The translations under genes were made by a program, and so were the position numbers. This document shows, piece after piece, positions 27,666-37,841 of a DNA stretch of 64,000 nt; within the stretch, counting starts at the first letter, position 1, and every line of letters starts with the position of its first letter. Origin of the DNA: Parasphingorhabdus flavimaris (GTDB lineage: Bacteria; Pseudomonadota; Alphaproteobacteria; Sphingomonadales; Sphingomonadaceae); NCBI RefSeq assembly GCF_013371215.1, contig NZ_JABWMH010000003.1:578501-642500 (forward strand), in the 5' to 3' direction. The notes beneath the pieces were generated by a model that was not told the DNA's origin, did not search any database, and saw nothing but the letters and a program-made list of their open reading frames with translations.

Positions 27666-29126
27666 TTGACTGAAGCCATCATGGCGCCTTCATCCGTCCG
27701 CAAACCGTCGCTCTGGACAAAATTGGCTTATGGTTTCGGCACCGTGGCATATGGCACCAAGGATGCCGGTCTCAAATATTTCCTGCTGCTGTTCTATTCC
27801 CAGGTGGTCGGGATGGATTCCCGTCTCGTCAGTCTCGCCATCTTGGTCGCACTGGTCTTCGATGCGATCAGCGACCCGATAGTCGGCTACTGGTCAGACA
27901 ATTTCCGATCCAGATGGGGCCGAAGACATCCGTTCATGTACGCCGCCGCCCTCCCGGTCGCCGTCAGCTATTATTTCATCTGGACGCCGCCCGAAGGCTG
28001 GAGCGACGAGGCCCTGTTCGGATATGTCCTGGTCCTGGCCATCACAATTCGCACCTTCATCACCTGCTACGAGACGCCCAGCACCGCGCTGGCGCCGGAG
28101 CTGACCGATGATTATGACGAGCGCAGCAGCATCTTGAGCTTTCGCGGTTTCTTTGGCTGGGTCGGCGGCAATGCGATGACGGTCATCGCCTTCACGATTA
28201 TCTTCCCTGCGTTCGTGACGGTTGCGATTCCCGACGGGCAGTTCAATCCGGATGCTTATGCTTTTTATGGCCTGATGGGATCTGTAGCAATTTTCTGCGC
28301 GATCATGATTTCGGCCCTGGGTACGCATCACTATATTCCCAAACTGAGGCAAGCGCCGCCAAAGCGGGACATGACGCTCAAGATGATCTTTAAAGAGATT
28401 TATCAAACCGTCGCTAGCGGTTCCTTTTTCGCTCTTTTCTCTGCCTCGCTCATAGCCTTTACCGCCAGTGGTTTTGCTGCAGGCCTGTCGTTCTATTTTT
28501 CCATCTATTTCTGGGGATTTACCTCCGCACAGATCGGCCTGATCACGCTAGGTGTGTTTTTGGCGGCGGTTATCGGAGGTTCGCTGGCACCATTTGTGAC
28601 ACGAAAACTGGGCAAGAAACGCGGGGCTCTCACCGTTGGTCTGGTTGCCTTTATCGGACTGCCGCTACCGATTTTCCTCCGGCTGATTGACATGTTGCCG
28701 GAAAATGGGACTCCAGAGATTTTCTGGATAATAGCGGTCGCCAACACGCTCGATGTTGGCCTGATCATTTGTTACCAGATACTCGCGATGTCGATGATGG
28801 CCGACCTGGTGGAACAAGGTGAAGCAAAAACGGGAAACCGATCGGAAGGCCTGTTTTTTTCGGCCTATACATTCATGCGTAAATTTGGCGAAGGCTTTGG
28901 CGTTGTGATTGCAGGCTTTGTTCTATCAGCAGTTGGTGTAGCGGCCGGAGCCACGCAGGGTCAACTGTCGGACAGCACATTGTGGAATCTGGGAGCGGTC
29001 TATGTGCCGGTCATATTGGGGCTTTTCCTTACGGTTCTCGTAATCATCAGCTTTTACAAGGTCGACCGGGCCAAGCATGAAAAGACGGTGAGGGATCTGG
29101 CGGCACGGAAAGTCGCGTCATCATAG
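27666..29126 (+). CDS. MFS transporter, GPH (sugar:cation symporter) family
   Basis: About 12 transmembrane segments and the GPH signature SDPIVGYWSDNFRSRWGRRHPFMYAAA, plus LTDDYDERSSILSFR and GNRSEGLFFSAYTFMRKFGEG, typical of MelB-like MFS_2 proteins that import glycosides or organic substrates with cations. The TTG at 27666 has a strong purine-rich site (AGGGAGAGAGAG) just upstream; the ATG at 27681 is an alternative. A frame extending to 27546 is not supported. No sugar catabolic genes adjoin it, so the substrate is open. Confidence 0.9.
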   Translation: MTEAIMAPSSVRKPSLWTKLAYGFGTVAYGTKDAGLKYFLLLFYSQVVGMDSRLVSLAILVALVFDAISDPIVGYWSDNFRSRWGRRHPFMYAAALPVAVSYYFIWTPPEGWSDEALFGYVLVLAITIRTFITCYETPSTALAPELTDDYDERSSILSFRGFFGWVGGNAMTVIAFTIIFPAFVTVAIPDGQFNPDAYAFYGLMGSVAIFCAIMISALGTHHYIPKLRQAPPKRDMTLKMIFKEIYQTVASGSFFALFSASLIAFTASGFAAGLSFYFSIYFWGFTSAQIGLITLGVFLAAVIGGSLAPFVTRKLGKKRGALTVGLVAFIGLPLPIFLRLIDMLPENGTPEIFWIIAVANTLDVGLIICYQILAMSMMADLVEQGEAKTGNRSEGLFFSAYTFMRKFGEGFGVVIAGFVLSAVGVAAGATQGQLSDSTLWNLGAVYVPVILGLFLTVLVIISFYKVDRAKHEKTVRDLAARKVASS

Positions 29127-29196
29127 GCGGGGCGCAACAGCCTTTTCCCGATCCCGCTTGAGAGCCTGCGCCGATGATTTTTTCACCGGCTCGCCA

Positions 29197-29231
29197 CTAA
29201 AAAGCCCGGAGCAATCGCTTGCCCCGGGCTT
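29197..29231 (-). terminator. Rho-independent terminator after glnA
   Basis: On the minus strand AAGCCCGG pairs with CCGGGCTT and is followed by TTTTAG, 26 nt beyond the glnA stop. Arms are at 29202-29209 and 29224-29231. Confidence 0.88.
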
Positions 29232-29256
29232 CCTGTTTCCAGTCTGATCGGAAGGA

Positions 29257-30669
29257 TCAGCTCGAATAATACATGTCGAACTCGACCGGGCTCGGTGTGG
29301 TTTCCCAACGGCTGACTTCTTCCCATTTCAGTTCGGCATAGGCATCGATCTGGTCCTTGGTGAACACGTCGCCCTTGAGCAGGAACTCGTAGTCTGCTTC
29401 CAGCGCTTCCAGTGCTTCGCGGAGCGAACCGCAAACCGTTGGCACTTCGGCCAGCTCTGCCGGTGGCAGATCATAGAGATTCTTGTCCATGGCTTCGCCC
29501 GGGTGAATCTTGTTCTCGATGCCGTCGAGACCCGCCATCAGCAGGGCTGCTGACGAGAGATAGGGGTTGGCAAGCGGATCGGGGAAGCGGAACTCGACGC
29601 GCTTCGCCTTGTCGCCCGCTCCGTAAGGAATACGGCAGGATGCGGAACGGTTACGGCTCGAATAGGCGAGCAGCACCGGCGCTTCAAAGCCGGGAACCAG
29701 ACGCTTGTAGCTGTTGGTCGTCGGGTTGGAGAATGCGTTGACCGCCTTGGCATGTTTGATCACGCCGCCGATATAGTGCAGGCACATTTCCGAGAGGCCG
29801 GCATATTCGTTGCCGGCGAAAAGTGGCTTGCCGTCTTTCCAGATCGACATATGTGTGTGCATGCCGCTGCCGTTATCGTCCTTGATCGGCTTGGGCATGA
29901 AGGTTGCGGTCTTGCCATAGGCATGGGCAACCTGCTGCACGACATATTTGTAAACCTGAACGCGGTCGCAGGTCTGGGTCAGCGTGCCGAAGGTGATGCC
30001 GAGCTCGTGCTGGGCGGATGCAACTTCATGATGATGCTTGTCCATCGGCAGGCCCATTTCCAGCATCGTCGCAACCATTTCGCCGCGAATGTCGACGCAG
30101 CTGTCAACCGGAGCGACCGGGAAATAGCCGCCCTTGGCGCGCGGGCGGTGACCCATGTTGCCGACATCATAGTCGCGGCCGCTGTTGGTCGGCAGCTCGA
30201 TATCGTCGATCTTGAAGCCGGAGCGGTCGTAGCCGGTTTCGAACTTCACATCGTCGAACATGAAAAATTCGGGTTCCGGTCCGACAAAGACGGTGTCGCC
30301 GATGCCGGTCGATTTCAGATAGGCTTCTGCGCGGACAGCGGTCGACCGGGGGTCGCGATTGTACAGCGAGCCGTCACCCGGTTCGACAATATTGCAGACC
30401 AGGATCATCATCGGCGTAGCCGAGAACGGGTCCATATACATGGCGTCGAGATCGGGACGCAGGATCATGTCGGATTCGTTGATCGCCTTCCAGCCCTCGA
30501 TCGAGCTGCCGTCGAACATGAAACCTTCTTCCAGCACATCTTCGTCGATGACACCGGCGCACATTGACAGATGCTGCCATTTGCCGCGTGGATCGGTGAA
30601 GCGAACATCGACCCATTCGATCTCATGTTCCTTGATCAGTTTAACAATATCGGATGCTGTATAGCCCAT
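29257..30669 (-). CDS. glnA: Glutamine synthetase type I
   Basis: GS condenses glutamate and ammonia with ATP. The 470-residue protein is the GlnA-I beta type: [14 protein letters not shown], the metal/ATP region [59 protein letters not shown], and the adenylylation loop [10 protein letters not shown] with the target Tyr at residue 399, so activity is expected to be controlled by GlnE and PII. Ribosome binding site AAGGGAC. It follows glnB by 48 nt on the same strand, the classic glnB-glnA operon of alphaproteobacteria. Confidence 0.97.
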   Translation of the reverse strand: MGYTASDIVKLIKEHEIEWVDVRFTDPRGKWQHLSMCAGVIDEDVLEEGFMFDGSSIEGWKAINESDMILRPDLDAMYMDPFSATPMMILVCNIVEPGDGSLYNRDPRSTAVRAEAYLKSTGIGDTVFVGPEPEFFMFDDVKFETGYDRSGFKIDDIELPTNSGRDYDVGNMGHRPRAKGGYFPVAPVDSCVDIRGEMVATMLEMGLPMDKHHHEVASAQHELGITFGTLTQTCDRVQVYKYVVQQVAHAYGKTATFMPKPIKDDNGSGMHTHMSIWKDGKPLFAGNEYAGLSEMCLHYIGGVIKHAKAVNAFSNPTTNSYKRLVPGFEAPVLLAYSSRNRSASCRIPYGAGDKAKRVEFRFPDPLANPYLSSAALLMAGLDGIENKIHPGEAMDKNLYDLPPAELAEVPTVCGSLREALEALEADYEFLLKGDVFTKDQIDAYAELKWEEVSRWETTPSPVEFDMYYSS

Positions 30670-30717
30670 TAGTTAGTCCCTTGGTTCTGGTGTGTTTATT
30701 TGGTTGCGGAAAATAGA

Positions 30718-31140
<423 letters not shown>

Positions 31141-31143
31141 CTA

Positions 31144-31159
31144 TTCAATTACCATGCCA
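31144..31159 (-). promoter_or_regulatory. Possible sigma-54 promoter for glnB-glnA
   Basis: On the minus strand TGGCATGGTAATTGAA resembles the -24/-12 consensus TGGCACG-N4-TTGC, ending about 88 nt before the glnB ATG. The -24 half matches well; the -12 half has GA in place of the conserved GC, which weakens the call. Nitrogen-controlled sigma-54 promoters are known before glnB in alphaproteobacteria. Confidence 0.35.
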
Positions 31160-31232
31160 GAATCGATTCGCTCTTAGAATCGCTGATAGGCGTTGATCCA
31201 TTGCTATAGGCTATTCGGACCGCTGACAATGC

Positions 31233-31280
31233 TGCCCAAAAAACAGGCATCTGCAGCGGCCGATGTCCATTTTTTGGGCA
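31233..31280 (-). terminator. Terminator hairpin after the PQQ dehydrogenase
   Basis: TGCCCAAAAAA (31233-31243) and TTTTTTGGGCA (31270-31280) are perfect 11-bp arms separating the minus-strand PQQ dehydrogenase stop (31309) from the glnB promoter region; an inner GCATC/GATGT pairing extends the stem. Confidence 0.6.
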
Positions 31281-31308
31281 GGTGTTTTTTGCTGCCGATA
31301 GCGCGAAT

Positions 31309-33432
31309 TTACCGCGGCGTCGGTGCCGTCATTTCCGGCAGGTTTTCCTTGGTCCAGCGTGACCGGTTGACCACATAGTGACGGATATTCTCCACCTGGG
31401 TTTCGCTCAGCTGTTTTCCGAAGCTCACCATGCCGGCATGTTTCAGCGCCCCGCCGGTGACCACCGATGCCCAGGCATCCTTGTCACCGAGCACGCCGCT
31501 GACCCTGAGGTCGGGCGTGAAGCCGTTGCCGATCGCGCTATCGCCGTGACAGACGATGCAATTGCGACCGAACAATGCCTTGCCGGCGGCGATCTGTTCG
31601 GGGGTTCCTTCCTGTACCGGAGGTTCCCAGATCACTTCGCCTTTTTCAGGCAGGGCCGGCAGTTTTGCCTTTCCGCCGAGTTTCATCACCACCAGCCGGG
31701 GGATGTTGGGAAGCTGGCGCGTTACCCCGCCAGCGACACCGGCGACCAGCGGAAAGGCACCGCCCTTGCTGGTCAGGAAGGCGACATATTGCTCACCGTC
31801 GATCATATAGGTCGATGGCGCGCTGACGATGCCGGACTGCATCTCCATGCTCAGCAGTTCCTCGCCCTTGTCGGCGGAATAGGCCTTTAACAGGCCGGTG
31901 CTGGTGCCCTGGAATACCAGATTGCCGGCGGTGGTCATCGTGCCGCCATTCCAGGCCGCCGGATAATCGCTGCTCCATTCGACCTTGCCGGTTTTCGGGT
32001 TGAACGCCACCAGCTTGCCGGTGGTCGCGGCGATCGCCGCCCTATAGGCATCCTTGTCGTCGGGAAGCTGGCCGATCGACCAGCCAATGCCGACGTTGAA
32101 GCCGAGTCGTTCGCGTTTCTTGTCGATCTCGCTGACCGGCACGTCATAGCCCTGCGGGATCTGCTGGGCCGGAATATAGACGAGGCCCGTCTCCGGATTA
32201 TAGCTCATCGGATGCCAGTTATGCGCGCCCAGAGCGCCGGGGATCGCGATAAACGGCTTGCCGGTCTTGTAGAATCGCGCGTCCGGATTCTCGATCGGTC
32301 GGCCGGTTGTCAGGTCATAGCCGGTGGCCCAGTTGATCCCGTCGACAAAGGGTTCGGCGCTGATCAGGGTTCCGTCGATCCGGTCGATGACAAAGAAAAA
32401 CCCGTTCTTCGGCGCGTGATAGAGCACCTTGCGCATCACGCCGTCGATTTCGAGTTCGGCCTGAATGATATGCTGGGTGGCGGTATAGTCCCAGGTTTCC
32501 GCCGGGGTTTCCTGATAATGCCAGAGATATTTGCCGGTGTCGGGGTTGACCGCGACAATCGACGAGAGGAACAGATTGTCGCCTTCGCCGCCGGAGCGCA
32601 GCCCGTGGTTCCACGGATTGCCGTTGCCGACGCCAAAGTAAAGCTGGTCGAGGTCCTCGTCATAGACGATGCTGTCCCAGACCGTGCCGCCGCCGCCGGA
32701 TTCCTTCCACTCGCCGTCGCTCCAGGTCTTGGCCGCCGCCTTGGCGAAAATCTCGTCGCTCGCGGCACCATCCGGTTTCCCTTCCGGATTGGGGACGGTG
32801 TAGAAGCGCCATTTCAATGTCCCGTCGCGGACATCATAGGCCGAGACATAGCCGCGCACGCCGAATTCCGCGCCGCCATTGCCGATGATCACCATATTCT
32901 TGACCACCCGCGGCGCGCCGGTGATGGTATAGGGCTTGCTGTTGTCGGTGGTCTGGGTTTCCCAAAGCCGTGCGCCGCTGATCGCGTCGAGCGCGATCAG
33001 GCGACCGTCGATGGTCCCGAAGAATAATTTGCCACGGTTGATGGCGACTCCGCGATTGACGACGTCGCAGCAGGCGTCGACCGCTTTCTCGCCCGAGACT
33101 TCCGGATCATAGGACCAGAGTTCCTCGCCGGTCTTTGCATCATAGGCAAAGACCTTGGACCATGCGGTCGAGATATAGAGCTTGCCGTCGACGACCACCG
33201 GAGTCGCTTCCTGGCCGCGCGCGTCGGGCAGGTCCTTGAACCAGGCGATACCAAGCTCGCCGACATTGCTTTCGTTGATCTGGTCGAGCGGGCTGTGCCG
33301 CTGTTCCTTGGCGTCAAAGCCGATATTGTTCCAGTCCGCGTTGACCACCGCATCGGGCGCCGCCGGATCATCGGCCTGATTCTGGCAAGCCACCAGCAAA
33401 AGTGGAGCCAATAAAAATCCCAGCCTGCGCAT
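31309..33432 (-). CDS. PQQ-dependent alcohol dehydrogenase with heme c domain, lipoprotein
   Basis: A 707-residue quinohemoprotein: lipobox LVAC (Cys16), then an eight-bladed quinoprotein propeller with tryptophan-docking repeats (e.g. DGKLYISTAWSKVFAYDAKTG) and the vicinal cysteine pair DACCD that contacts PQQ, then a C-terminal cytochrome c domain with CIVCH and a later Met. This layout is that of type II alcohol dehydrogenases, which oxidise alcohols in the periplasm and pass electrons to a cytochrome or quinone. The ATG at 33432 follows an in-frame GTG. No pqq synthesis genes lie within the window. Confidence 0.93.
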   Translation of the reverse strand: MRRLGFLLAPLLLVACQNQADDPAAPDAVVNADWNNIGFDAKEQRHSPLDQINESNVGELGIAWFKDLPDARGQEATPVVVDGKLYISTAWSKVFAYDAKTGEELWSYDPEVSGEKAVDACCDVVNRGVAINRGKLFFGTIDGRLIALDAISGARLWETQTTDNSKPYTITGAPRVVKNMVIIGNGGAEFGVRGYVSAYDVRDGTLKWRFYTVPNPEGKPDGAASDEIFAKAAAKTWSDGEWKESGGGGTVWDSIVYDEDLDQLYFGVGNGNPWNHGLRSGGEGDNLFLSSIVAVNPDTGKYLWHYQETPAETWDYTATQHIIQAELEIDGVMRKVLYHAPKNGFFFVIDRIDGTLISAEPFVDGINWATGYDLTTGRPIENPDARFYKTGKPFIAIPGALGAHNWHPMSYNPETGLVYIPAQQIPQGYDVPVSEIDKKRERLGFNVGIGWSIGQLPDDKDAYRAAIAATTGKLVAFNPKTGKVEWSSDYPAAWNGGTMTTAGNLVFQGTSTGLLKAYSADKGEELLSMEMQSGIVSAPSTYMIDGEQYVAFLTSKGGAFPLVAGVAGGVTRQLPNIPRLVVMKLGGKAKLPALPEKGEVIWEPPVQEGTPEQIAAGKALFGRNCIVCHGDSAIGNGFTPDLRVSGVLGDKDAWASVVTGGALKHAGMVSFGKQLSETQVENIRHYVVNRSRWTKENLPEMTAPTPR

Positions 33433-33590
33433 CACCCGTCTCCCAAAAAGTGCCGGACGCTTGCCATCCGTACATTTAACTGACTAGCTAAATCGGGAGC
33501 ACTTGGTCAAGGCTTATAGGAAGGGGCGTCCGGTCGGCGCGACTTTCCGGGCTGGCCGCGTTTGAGGATCCCCGAATCCGGGATCGGCGG

Positions 33591-34682
33591 CTATGCCTCG
33601 GCCAGACTGGCGAGTCTCAGTTCCATGCCGTGGCCACTGGCGCGCCAGTCAAGCGATGCGCCGAGCGAGCTTGCCAGCGAATTAATCACGCGCGTTCCCA
33701 GGCCCGATGCCGACGCGGCGAGCGCGGCATCCTTTGTGTCGGCCGATCCATTGTCCTTGCAGACGATCGACCATTGATCCTCCTCTGTCGTAATCACGAA
33801 CTCGATTCTGCCCCCGGTTTCCGTCAGTCCGTGTTTCACGCTGTTCGACACGAATTCGTTGACGATCAGCAGCAGGCCGTTCGCCAGATGCGGGGACGCC
33901 CGTCCCCCGCGCACATCGGCGGACAGCGAAACACCTTCGGGAAGCAATTGCTCGAGATCCATGCAGACCCGGCGGAACAGCGATTCGAGGTCGACCGACT
34001 GGCCCTCTTCGAGATCGTGCAATTCGGCGTGCAGCGATGACAGCGACCGAATTCGCATGCTCGCGTCTTCCAGCGCGATCCGCACATTTTCGTCCGGCGC
34101 GGTTCTTGCCTTCATTGAAAACAGCGAACCGATCGACGCGAGCGAGTTTTTCACTCGATGGTCGATTTCACGGCGCAGCATCTGCTCTCTTTCCAGCGCC
34201 TGACGCAAATCCAGTTCCCGCATGACCTGGTGCGAGAGCGCCGTGATCACCTTGCGCTGCAAGTCGCTGAGCACGCGCGGCTGGTGGTCGAGCACGCACA
34301 GGGTGCCGAGCGGCAGCCCGTGGCTCCCTTTCAACACCGCACCGGCGTAAAAACGGAATCCGGGATCGCTGGTACAGAGAGGATTGTCGGCCATCCGCAC
34401 GTCGGCGAGCGTATCGGGGATTTCGACGAACTCGTCCTGCAATATCACATGGCCACACAGGCTGGTTTCGAGCGGCGTCGACCGCACGCCCAGACCCGTT
34501 TCCGCCTTGAACCACTGCCGGTCCTTGTCGATGAAATTGACCACCGAGACCGGCGCTTCACACAATAGTGCCGCCAGTTCGACAATTTCGTCAAACGCCT
34601 GTTCGCGGTCGGTGTCGAGTATGCCATAGCGGCGAAGTTCGCGGAGACGCTCTGTCTCCTGGGGGTGCTGTTCGGGCTTCAT
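33591..34682 (-). CDS. GAF-domain sensor histidine kinase, HisKA_2/HWE type
   Basis: A soluble 363-residue kinase: an N-terminal GAF domain (about residues 20-160; LRRYGILDTDREQAFDEIVELA, DRQWFKAETGLG, CGHVIL) followed by a HisKA_2 dimerisation box with the phospho-accepting His in REIDHRVKNSLAS and an ATPase domain with LLIVNEFVSNSVKHG (N box). This family often feeds the general stress response (PhyR-NepR-EcfG) or light/redox signalling in alphaproteobacteria, but no response regulator is adjacent, so the output is unknown. No membrane segment. Confidence 0.9.
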   Translation of the reverse strand: MKPEQHPQETERLRELRRYGILDTDREQAFDEIVELAALLCEAPVSVVNFIDKDRQWFKAETGLGVRSTPLETSLCGHVILQDEFVEIPDTLADVRMADNPLCTSDPGFRFYAGAVLKGSHGLPLGTLCVLDHQPRVLSDLQRKVITALSHQVMRELDLRQALEREQMLRREIDHRVKNSLASIGSLFSMKARTAPDENVRIALEDASMRIRSLSSLHAELHDLEEGQSVDLESLFRRVCMDLEQLLPEGVSLSADVRGGRASPHLANGLLLIVNEFVSNSVKHGLTETGGRIEFVITTEEDQWSIVCKDNGSADTKDAALAASASGLGTRVINSLASSLGASLDWRASGHGMELRLASLAEA

Positions 34683-35058
34683 CCCGCGTTATTAGCAGAT
34701 TGTCTTGGCGAAGGAAGGGGCTGTCGCGCCGGACATCATATCTGCAAAATGCGGTCGGAATTTTTGTCGATCACTGGCCGTTTGCGATCAGCGCCGCAGC
34801 CGCCGGTCCGGTTCCCCGCTGCAACGGTTCGCCCCGCGCCGGTCTCGGAACGTCCCCATAATGGGCGCCCATGCCGGCGGTGTTCATCGGGCAGACAGGA
34901 TGACGCGACCAGTCGGGAGGGCGACAAGTTCACGGGTGGTCGAAAGGCCGCGCATTTGTGCCGCCAACCACGAGGGAGACCGGGAGGCGGCACATCATCC
35001 CGAATCCGGCGAGGCGGAGCCGGACAATCATGACGAACCATTTTGAAGGAGAAGACTA
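34683..35058. other. Intergenic region between histidine kinase and OmpA-like gene
   Basis: These 376 nt separate divergent genes. I see no credible ORF, RNA gene or clear promoter. The last bases carry a strong ribosome binding site (AAGGAGAAG) for the OmpA-like gene at 35059. Confidence 0.5.
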
Positions 35059-35940
35059 ATGAGCAATATTTCCACCATCAACCGGGCGAGCCTGCTGCTC
35101 GCCACTGCCGCCCTGCTGGCCCCGGCCAGCGTTTCCGCGCAACAGGAAAACCGCGAGGATATCGTCGTCTCGGGACAGCAGGAGGCGCAGGCCATCGTCG
35201 ACCTGTCCGAAGCCCCCCGCGGACCGGAGATCGAAGGCATCATCTCCGCACGCGACAGCAGCCGTCTGCAGGTCACCGCGGACGATGGCAGCAAGACGAT
35301 CGTCGGCTTTTCCGACCAGACCGAGATCAAGGCCAGCAAGGGCCTGTTCGGCCTCGGCCGCAAGGCGCTCGCCACTGACGCGCTGCTCAACGGCCTGCCG
35401 GTCAGCGTCGAAACCGTCCAGGTCGGCGACGAACTGGTCGCCAGCCAGATCAGCCTGCGCGACAAGGATCTCAAGACCGCGAGCATGATCCACAATGGCA
35501 CCGCCCAAGGCTTTGCCGAACAGACCGCGGCAACCGAAGCGCTGCGCAGCCGCGTCGGCGATATCGACAAATATAACGTCAAGGGCACGACCAACGTGAA
35601 CTTCGACACCGGCAAGGCGACCCTGTCCTCGCAGGGCAAGGCCGATCTCTGCGCCACGGCACAGCAGGCCGACGCGATGGACAATGCGCTGTTGCTGGTC
35701 GTCGGCTACACCGATTCCACCGGCGATTACGAATATAACCAGCAGCTCAGCGAAAAGCGGGCCAGCCGCGTGGTCAACTATATCCAGCAGAATTGCGGTT
35801 GGAAGCCCTATCGCATGCTGACCCCGACCGGCATGTCCGAAGCCGATCCGATGGCCAGCAACGACACCGCCACCGGCAAGGCGCAGAACCGCCGCGTCGC
35901 GGTCAATATCCTGGTCAGCAAGGGCCTCGACGGACTGTAA
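35059..35940 (+). CDS. OmpA family outer-membrane protein
   Basis: A 293-residue protein with a signal peptide (cleavage after SVSAQ), an N-terminal beta-rich DUF5666-like or repeat region (EGIISARDSSRLQVTADDGSKTIV) and a C-terminal OmpA/MotB peptidoglycan-binding domain: NVNFDTGKATLSSQGK, VVGYTDSTGDYEYNQQLSEKRA and NRRVAVNI. It would anchor the outer membrane to peptidoglycan. Strong ribosome binding site AAGGAGAAG. Gene is followed by a GC-rich hairpin. Confidence 0.9.
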   Translation: MSNISTINRASLLLATAALLAPASVSAQQENREDIVVSGQQEAQAIVDLSEAPRGPEIEGIISARDSSRLQVTADDGSKTIVGFSDQTEIKASKGLFGLGRKALATDALLNGLPVSVETVQVGDELVASQISLRDKDLKTASMIHNGTAQGFAEQTAATEALRSRVGDIDKYNVKGTTNVNFDTGKATLSSQGKADLCATAQQADAMDNALLLVVGYTDSTGDYEYNQQLSEKRASRVVNYIQQNCGWKPYRMLTPTGMSEADPMASNDTATGKAQNRRVAVNILVSKGLDGL

Positions 35941-35946
35941 AATCGC

Positions 35947-35973
35947 GCGGGGGCGGGCCTGGCCCGCCCCCGC
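35947..35973. terminator. GC-rich hairpin after the OmpA-like gene
   Basis: Perfect 13-bp arms GCGGGGGCGGGCC and GGCCCGCCCCCGC around a single T, 6 nt after the stop. There is no T-tract, so it may act as an mRNA stabiliser or factor-dependent terminator. Confidence 0.65.
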
Positions 35974-36053
35974 TCATATCCTGTCGGATGATGGCAGGGA
36001 AAAATGCTTTGGTAGCCACGCTGCGAAAGCAGGCGGCGGTCCGGATCAGCGGC

Positions 36054-36197
36054 CTAGCGCGGCTCGCTTCTGCGATCCCCCTTGCGCCGGTCCCCGCTGC
36101 GGCGCTCCGGCCCCTTATAGTCCGGATCGTCCTGCACGCGCCGGTCTGATGAGCGGCGATCGGATGATGATCCGTCGCCCGGATTTTCGCTAGACAT
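36054..36197 (-). CDS. Small Arg/Asp/Ser-rich hydrophilic protein, 47 residues
   Basis: An ATG at 36197 with a strong ribosome binding site (GGGAGGAGCAAAGAGT) opens a 47-codon frame ending in TAG at 36054. The product is highly charged: MSSENPGDGSSSDRRSS, then DRRVQDDPDYKGPERRS and GDRRKGDRRSEPR. KGPERRSGDRRKGDRR resembles the repeated RR/DRR tails seen in short alphaproteobacterial proteins, and the frame has codon-position composition like the neighbours. It is probably disordered. Function unknown; the charged repeats suggest nucleic acid or stress association, which is speculation. Confidence 0.6.
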   Translation of the reverse strand: MSSENPGDGSSSDRRSSDRRVQDDPDYKGPERRSGDRRKGDRRSEPR

Positions 36198-36418
36198 ACT
36201 CTTTGCTCCTCCCGAACAAATTTGCGCGCCCTTTCAAAAGCTTATTCCAAAGATTAAAGACTGTAAACCATATTCGGGCAAGCCACCGGGCGGCGCGGAT
36301 TGCCGCCGTTGTCGCGCCCGTCCCGCATTACCACCCGACGATTGCCAGCCCGGTTGCCGGGCCAAGGGGGCCCGCCGGGCTGGCGTCGCGCTGTCTGGGG
36401 AGGGACAGATCAGCGCGA

Positions 36419-37048
36419 TTAGCTGACGTCGGTGGTCCGCAGATAGGGCCGGTGCTCGGTCCAGCCTTGCGGGAACAGGCCTTTCGCCTCTTCGTCGCTG
36501 ATCGACGGCGGGATGATCACTTCCTTGCCGATCTGCCAGTCGGCGGGCGTCGCGATCCGCTTGCGGTCGCTCAGCTGCAGCGCGTCGATGACCCGCAGGA
36601 TCTCGTCAAAATTCCGTCCGACGCTCATTGGATAGGTCATCGTCAGCCGCACCTTCTTGTCGGGATCGATGATGAACACCGACCGGACCGCCGCGGTCTC
36701 GCTCTCGTCGGGATGGATCATGTCGTACATCTTGGCGATCGCCAGATCGGCATCGGCGACGATCGGGAAGGTGAGGTTGGTATTCTGCGTGTCGTTGACA
36801 TCGGCAATCCACTTGCGATGCTCGTCGGCGGTGTCGGTCGACAGGCCGAGCGGCTTGGTGTTGCGCGCGTCGAACTGTTCGGCGAGCTGCGCCGTGCGCC
36901 CCATTTCGGTGGTGCAGACCGGGGTGAAGTCGGCCGGATGGCTGAAGAAGAATACCCAGCTGTCGCCGGCCCAGTCGTGCAGGCTGATCTCGCCGTTCTG
37001 GGTGTCGACGGTAAAGTCGAGGGCGGTGTCTCCAATATGCAATGTCAT
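36419..37048 (-). CDS. 1-Cys peroxiredoxin (Prx6 type)
   Basis: A thiol peroxidase reducing hydroperoxides. The 209-residue protein has the peroxidatic cysteine at residue 45 in HPADFTPVCTTEMG, no other cysteine (so no resolving Cys), and the Prx6-type C-terminal extension (DWQIGKEVIIPPSISDEEAKGLFPQGW). RSVFIIDPDKKVRLTMTYPMSVGRNFDEILRVIDALQ is also typical. Regeneration would need an external thiol such as glutathione. It stands alone; no OxyR box is evident. Confidence 0.94.
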   Translation of the reverse strand: MTLHIGDTALDFTVDTQNGEISLHDWAGDSWVFFFSHPADFTPVCTTEMGRTAQLAEQFDARNTKPLGLSTDTADEHRKWIADVNDTQNTNLTFPIVADADLAIAKMYDMIHPDESETAAVRSVFIIDPDKKVRLTMTYPMSVGRNFDEILRVIDALQLSDRKRIATPADWQIGKEVIIPPSISDEEAKGLFPQGWTEHRPYLRTTDVS

Positions 37049-37343
37049 GTCATTTCCTTTCTGATGGTGGAGAGTTTTTACCGCCCCGATCCTGAAATAT
37101 CCAATTCATTTACTCAATTACATTAAGTGAACAAGTGAATATGAAGGGAAGCCGAAAAACGCACCCCCGCCGTCACTGCCCCGAGCCCAAGACGACGCGG
37201 CAATCCGGCACGCCAAAAGACGCAGCGGATCGCTCCGCCGCGCGCAAGTCCGTCAATCCATCCTGATCCGTCCGGCAAAGGCCTCGGTACCATCAGCCTT
37301 CAGGCCGATACCGCGCCGTCACCCGAAGCCGCAGCCAGCCCGC

Positions 37344-37685
37344 TCAGCGCTGTTTTTTGGCGATCGTCGCGTTGAAGTCCGGGTCCTTCTTCGCCACCCA
37401 GTCGACAAATTTGCGCACCGCCGGATCGGCGAGCAGCCCCTCGACGTCCATCCCGTGGCGCTGCAGCTCGCTGTTGCTGAACTGGGTGATCAGCATCTTC
37501 TGGCAAATCGCATGCATCGGCACGGTATCGCGCCCGCCCCGGCTCTTCGGCACCGGATGATGCCAGACAATCGTCTCCCCGGTCGACCGCGCACACAGCC
37601 AGCAGGCCGGCGCCTCGGCCGGAGCTTCTTCCGCGTCGGGCTGCAGATCCTGCCAGCCGCCATGTTTCGAATGTTTGCGGGCCAT
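37344..37685 (-). CDS. HNH-like zinc-binding protein
   Basis: The 113-residue product has CWLCARSTGE, WHHPVPKSRGGRDT and a third metal ligand in HAICQKML, a CxxC-HH-C layout of HNH nuclease-like folds. LITQFSNSELQRHGMD and FVDWVAKKDPDFNATI complete it. Conserved versions exist in sphingomonads as HNH endonuclease-like proteins; a nuclease role is not shown. The ATG at 37685 has only a weak Shine-Dalgarno; a frame to 37829 runs into the parDE promoter region and is rejected. It is divergent from parDE. Confidence 0.7.
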   Translation of the reverse strand: MARKHSKHGGWQDLQPDAEEAPAEAPACWLCARSTGETIVWHHPVPKSRGGRDTVPMHAICQKMLITQFSNSELQRHGMDVEGLLADPAVRKFVDWVAKKDPDFNATIAKKQR

Positions 37686-37841
37686 GTTTCGGGGTCTCGG
37701 TTGGTGGGAGGTGAGGGGCTTGCCTAGCGGCGGACGGTCGGGATGGCCAGATAAAGCTGGCTGGCGCAAAACTGTCTTGGCCTCTTTACAAGCCCCGCCT
37801 GCACCAATAATATGACGATCCGTCTGCAAGGAGCATCAGCC

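Noticed and set aside
37141..37266. 41-codon ORF starting ATG after the peroxiredoxin
   Set aside because: No ribosome binding site, no similarity pattern, basic low-complexity product; probably chance in the 295-nt gap.
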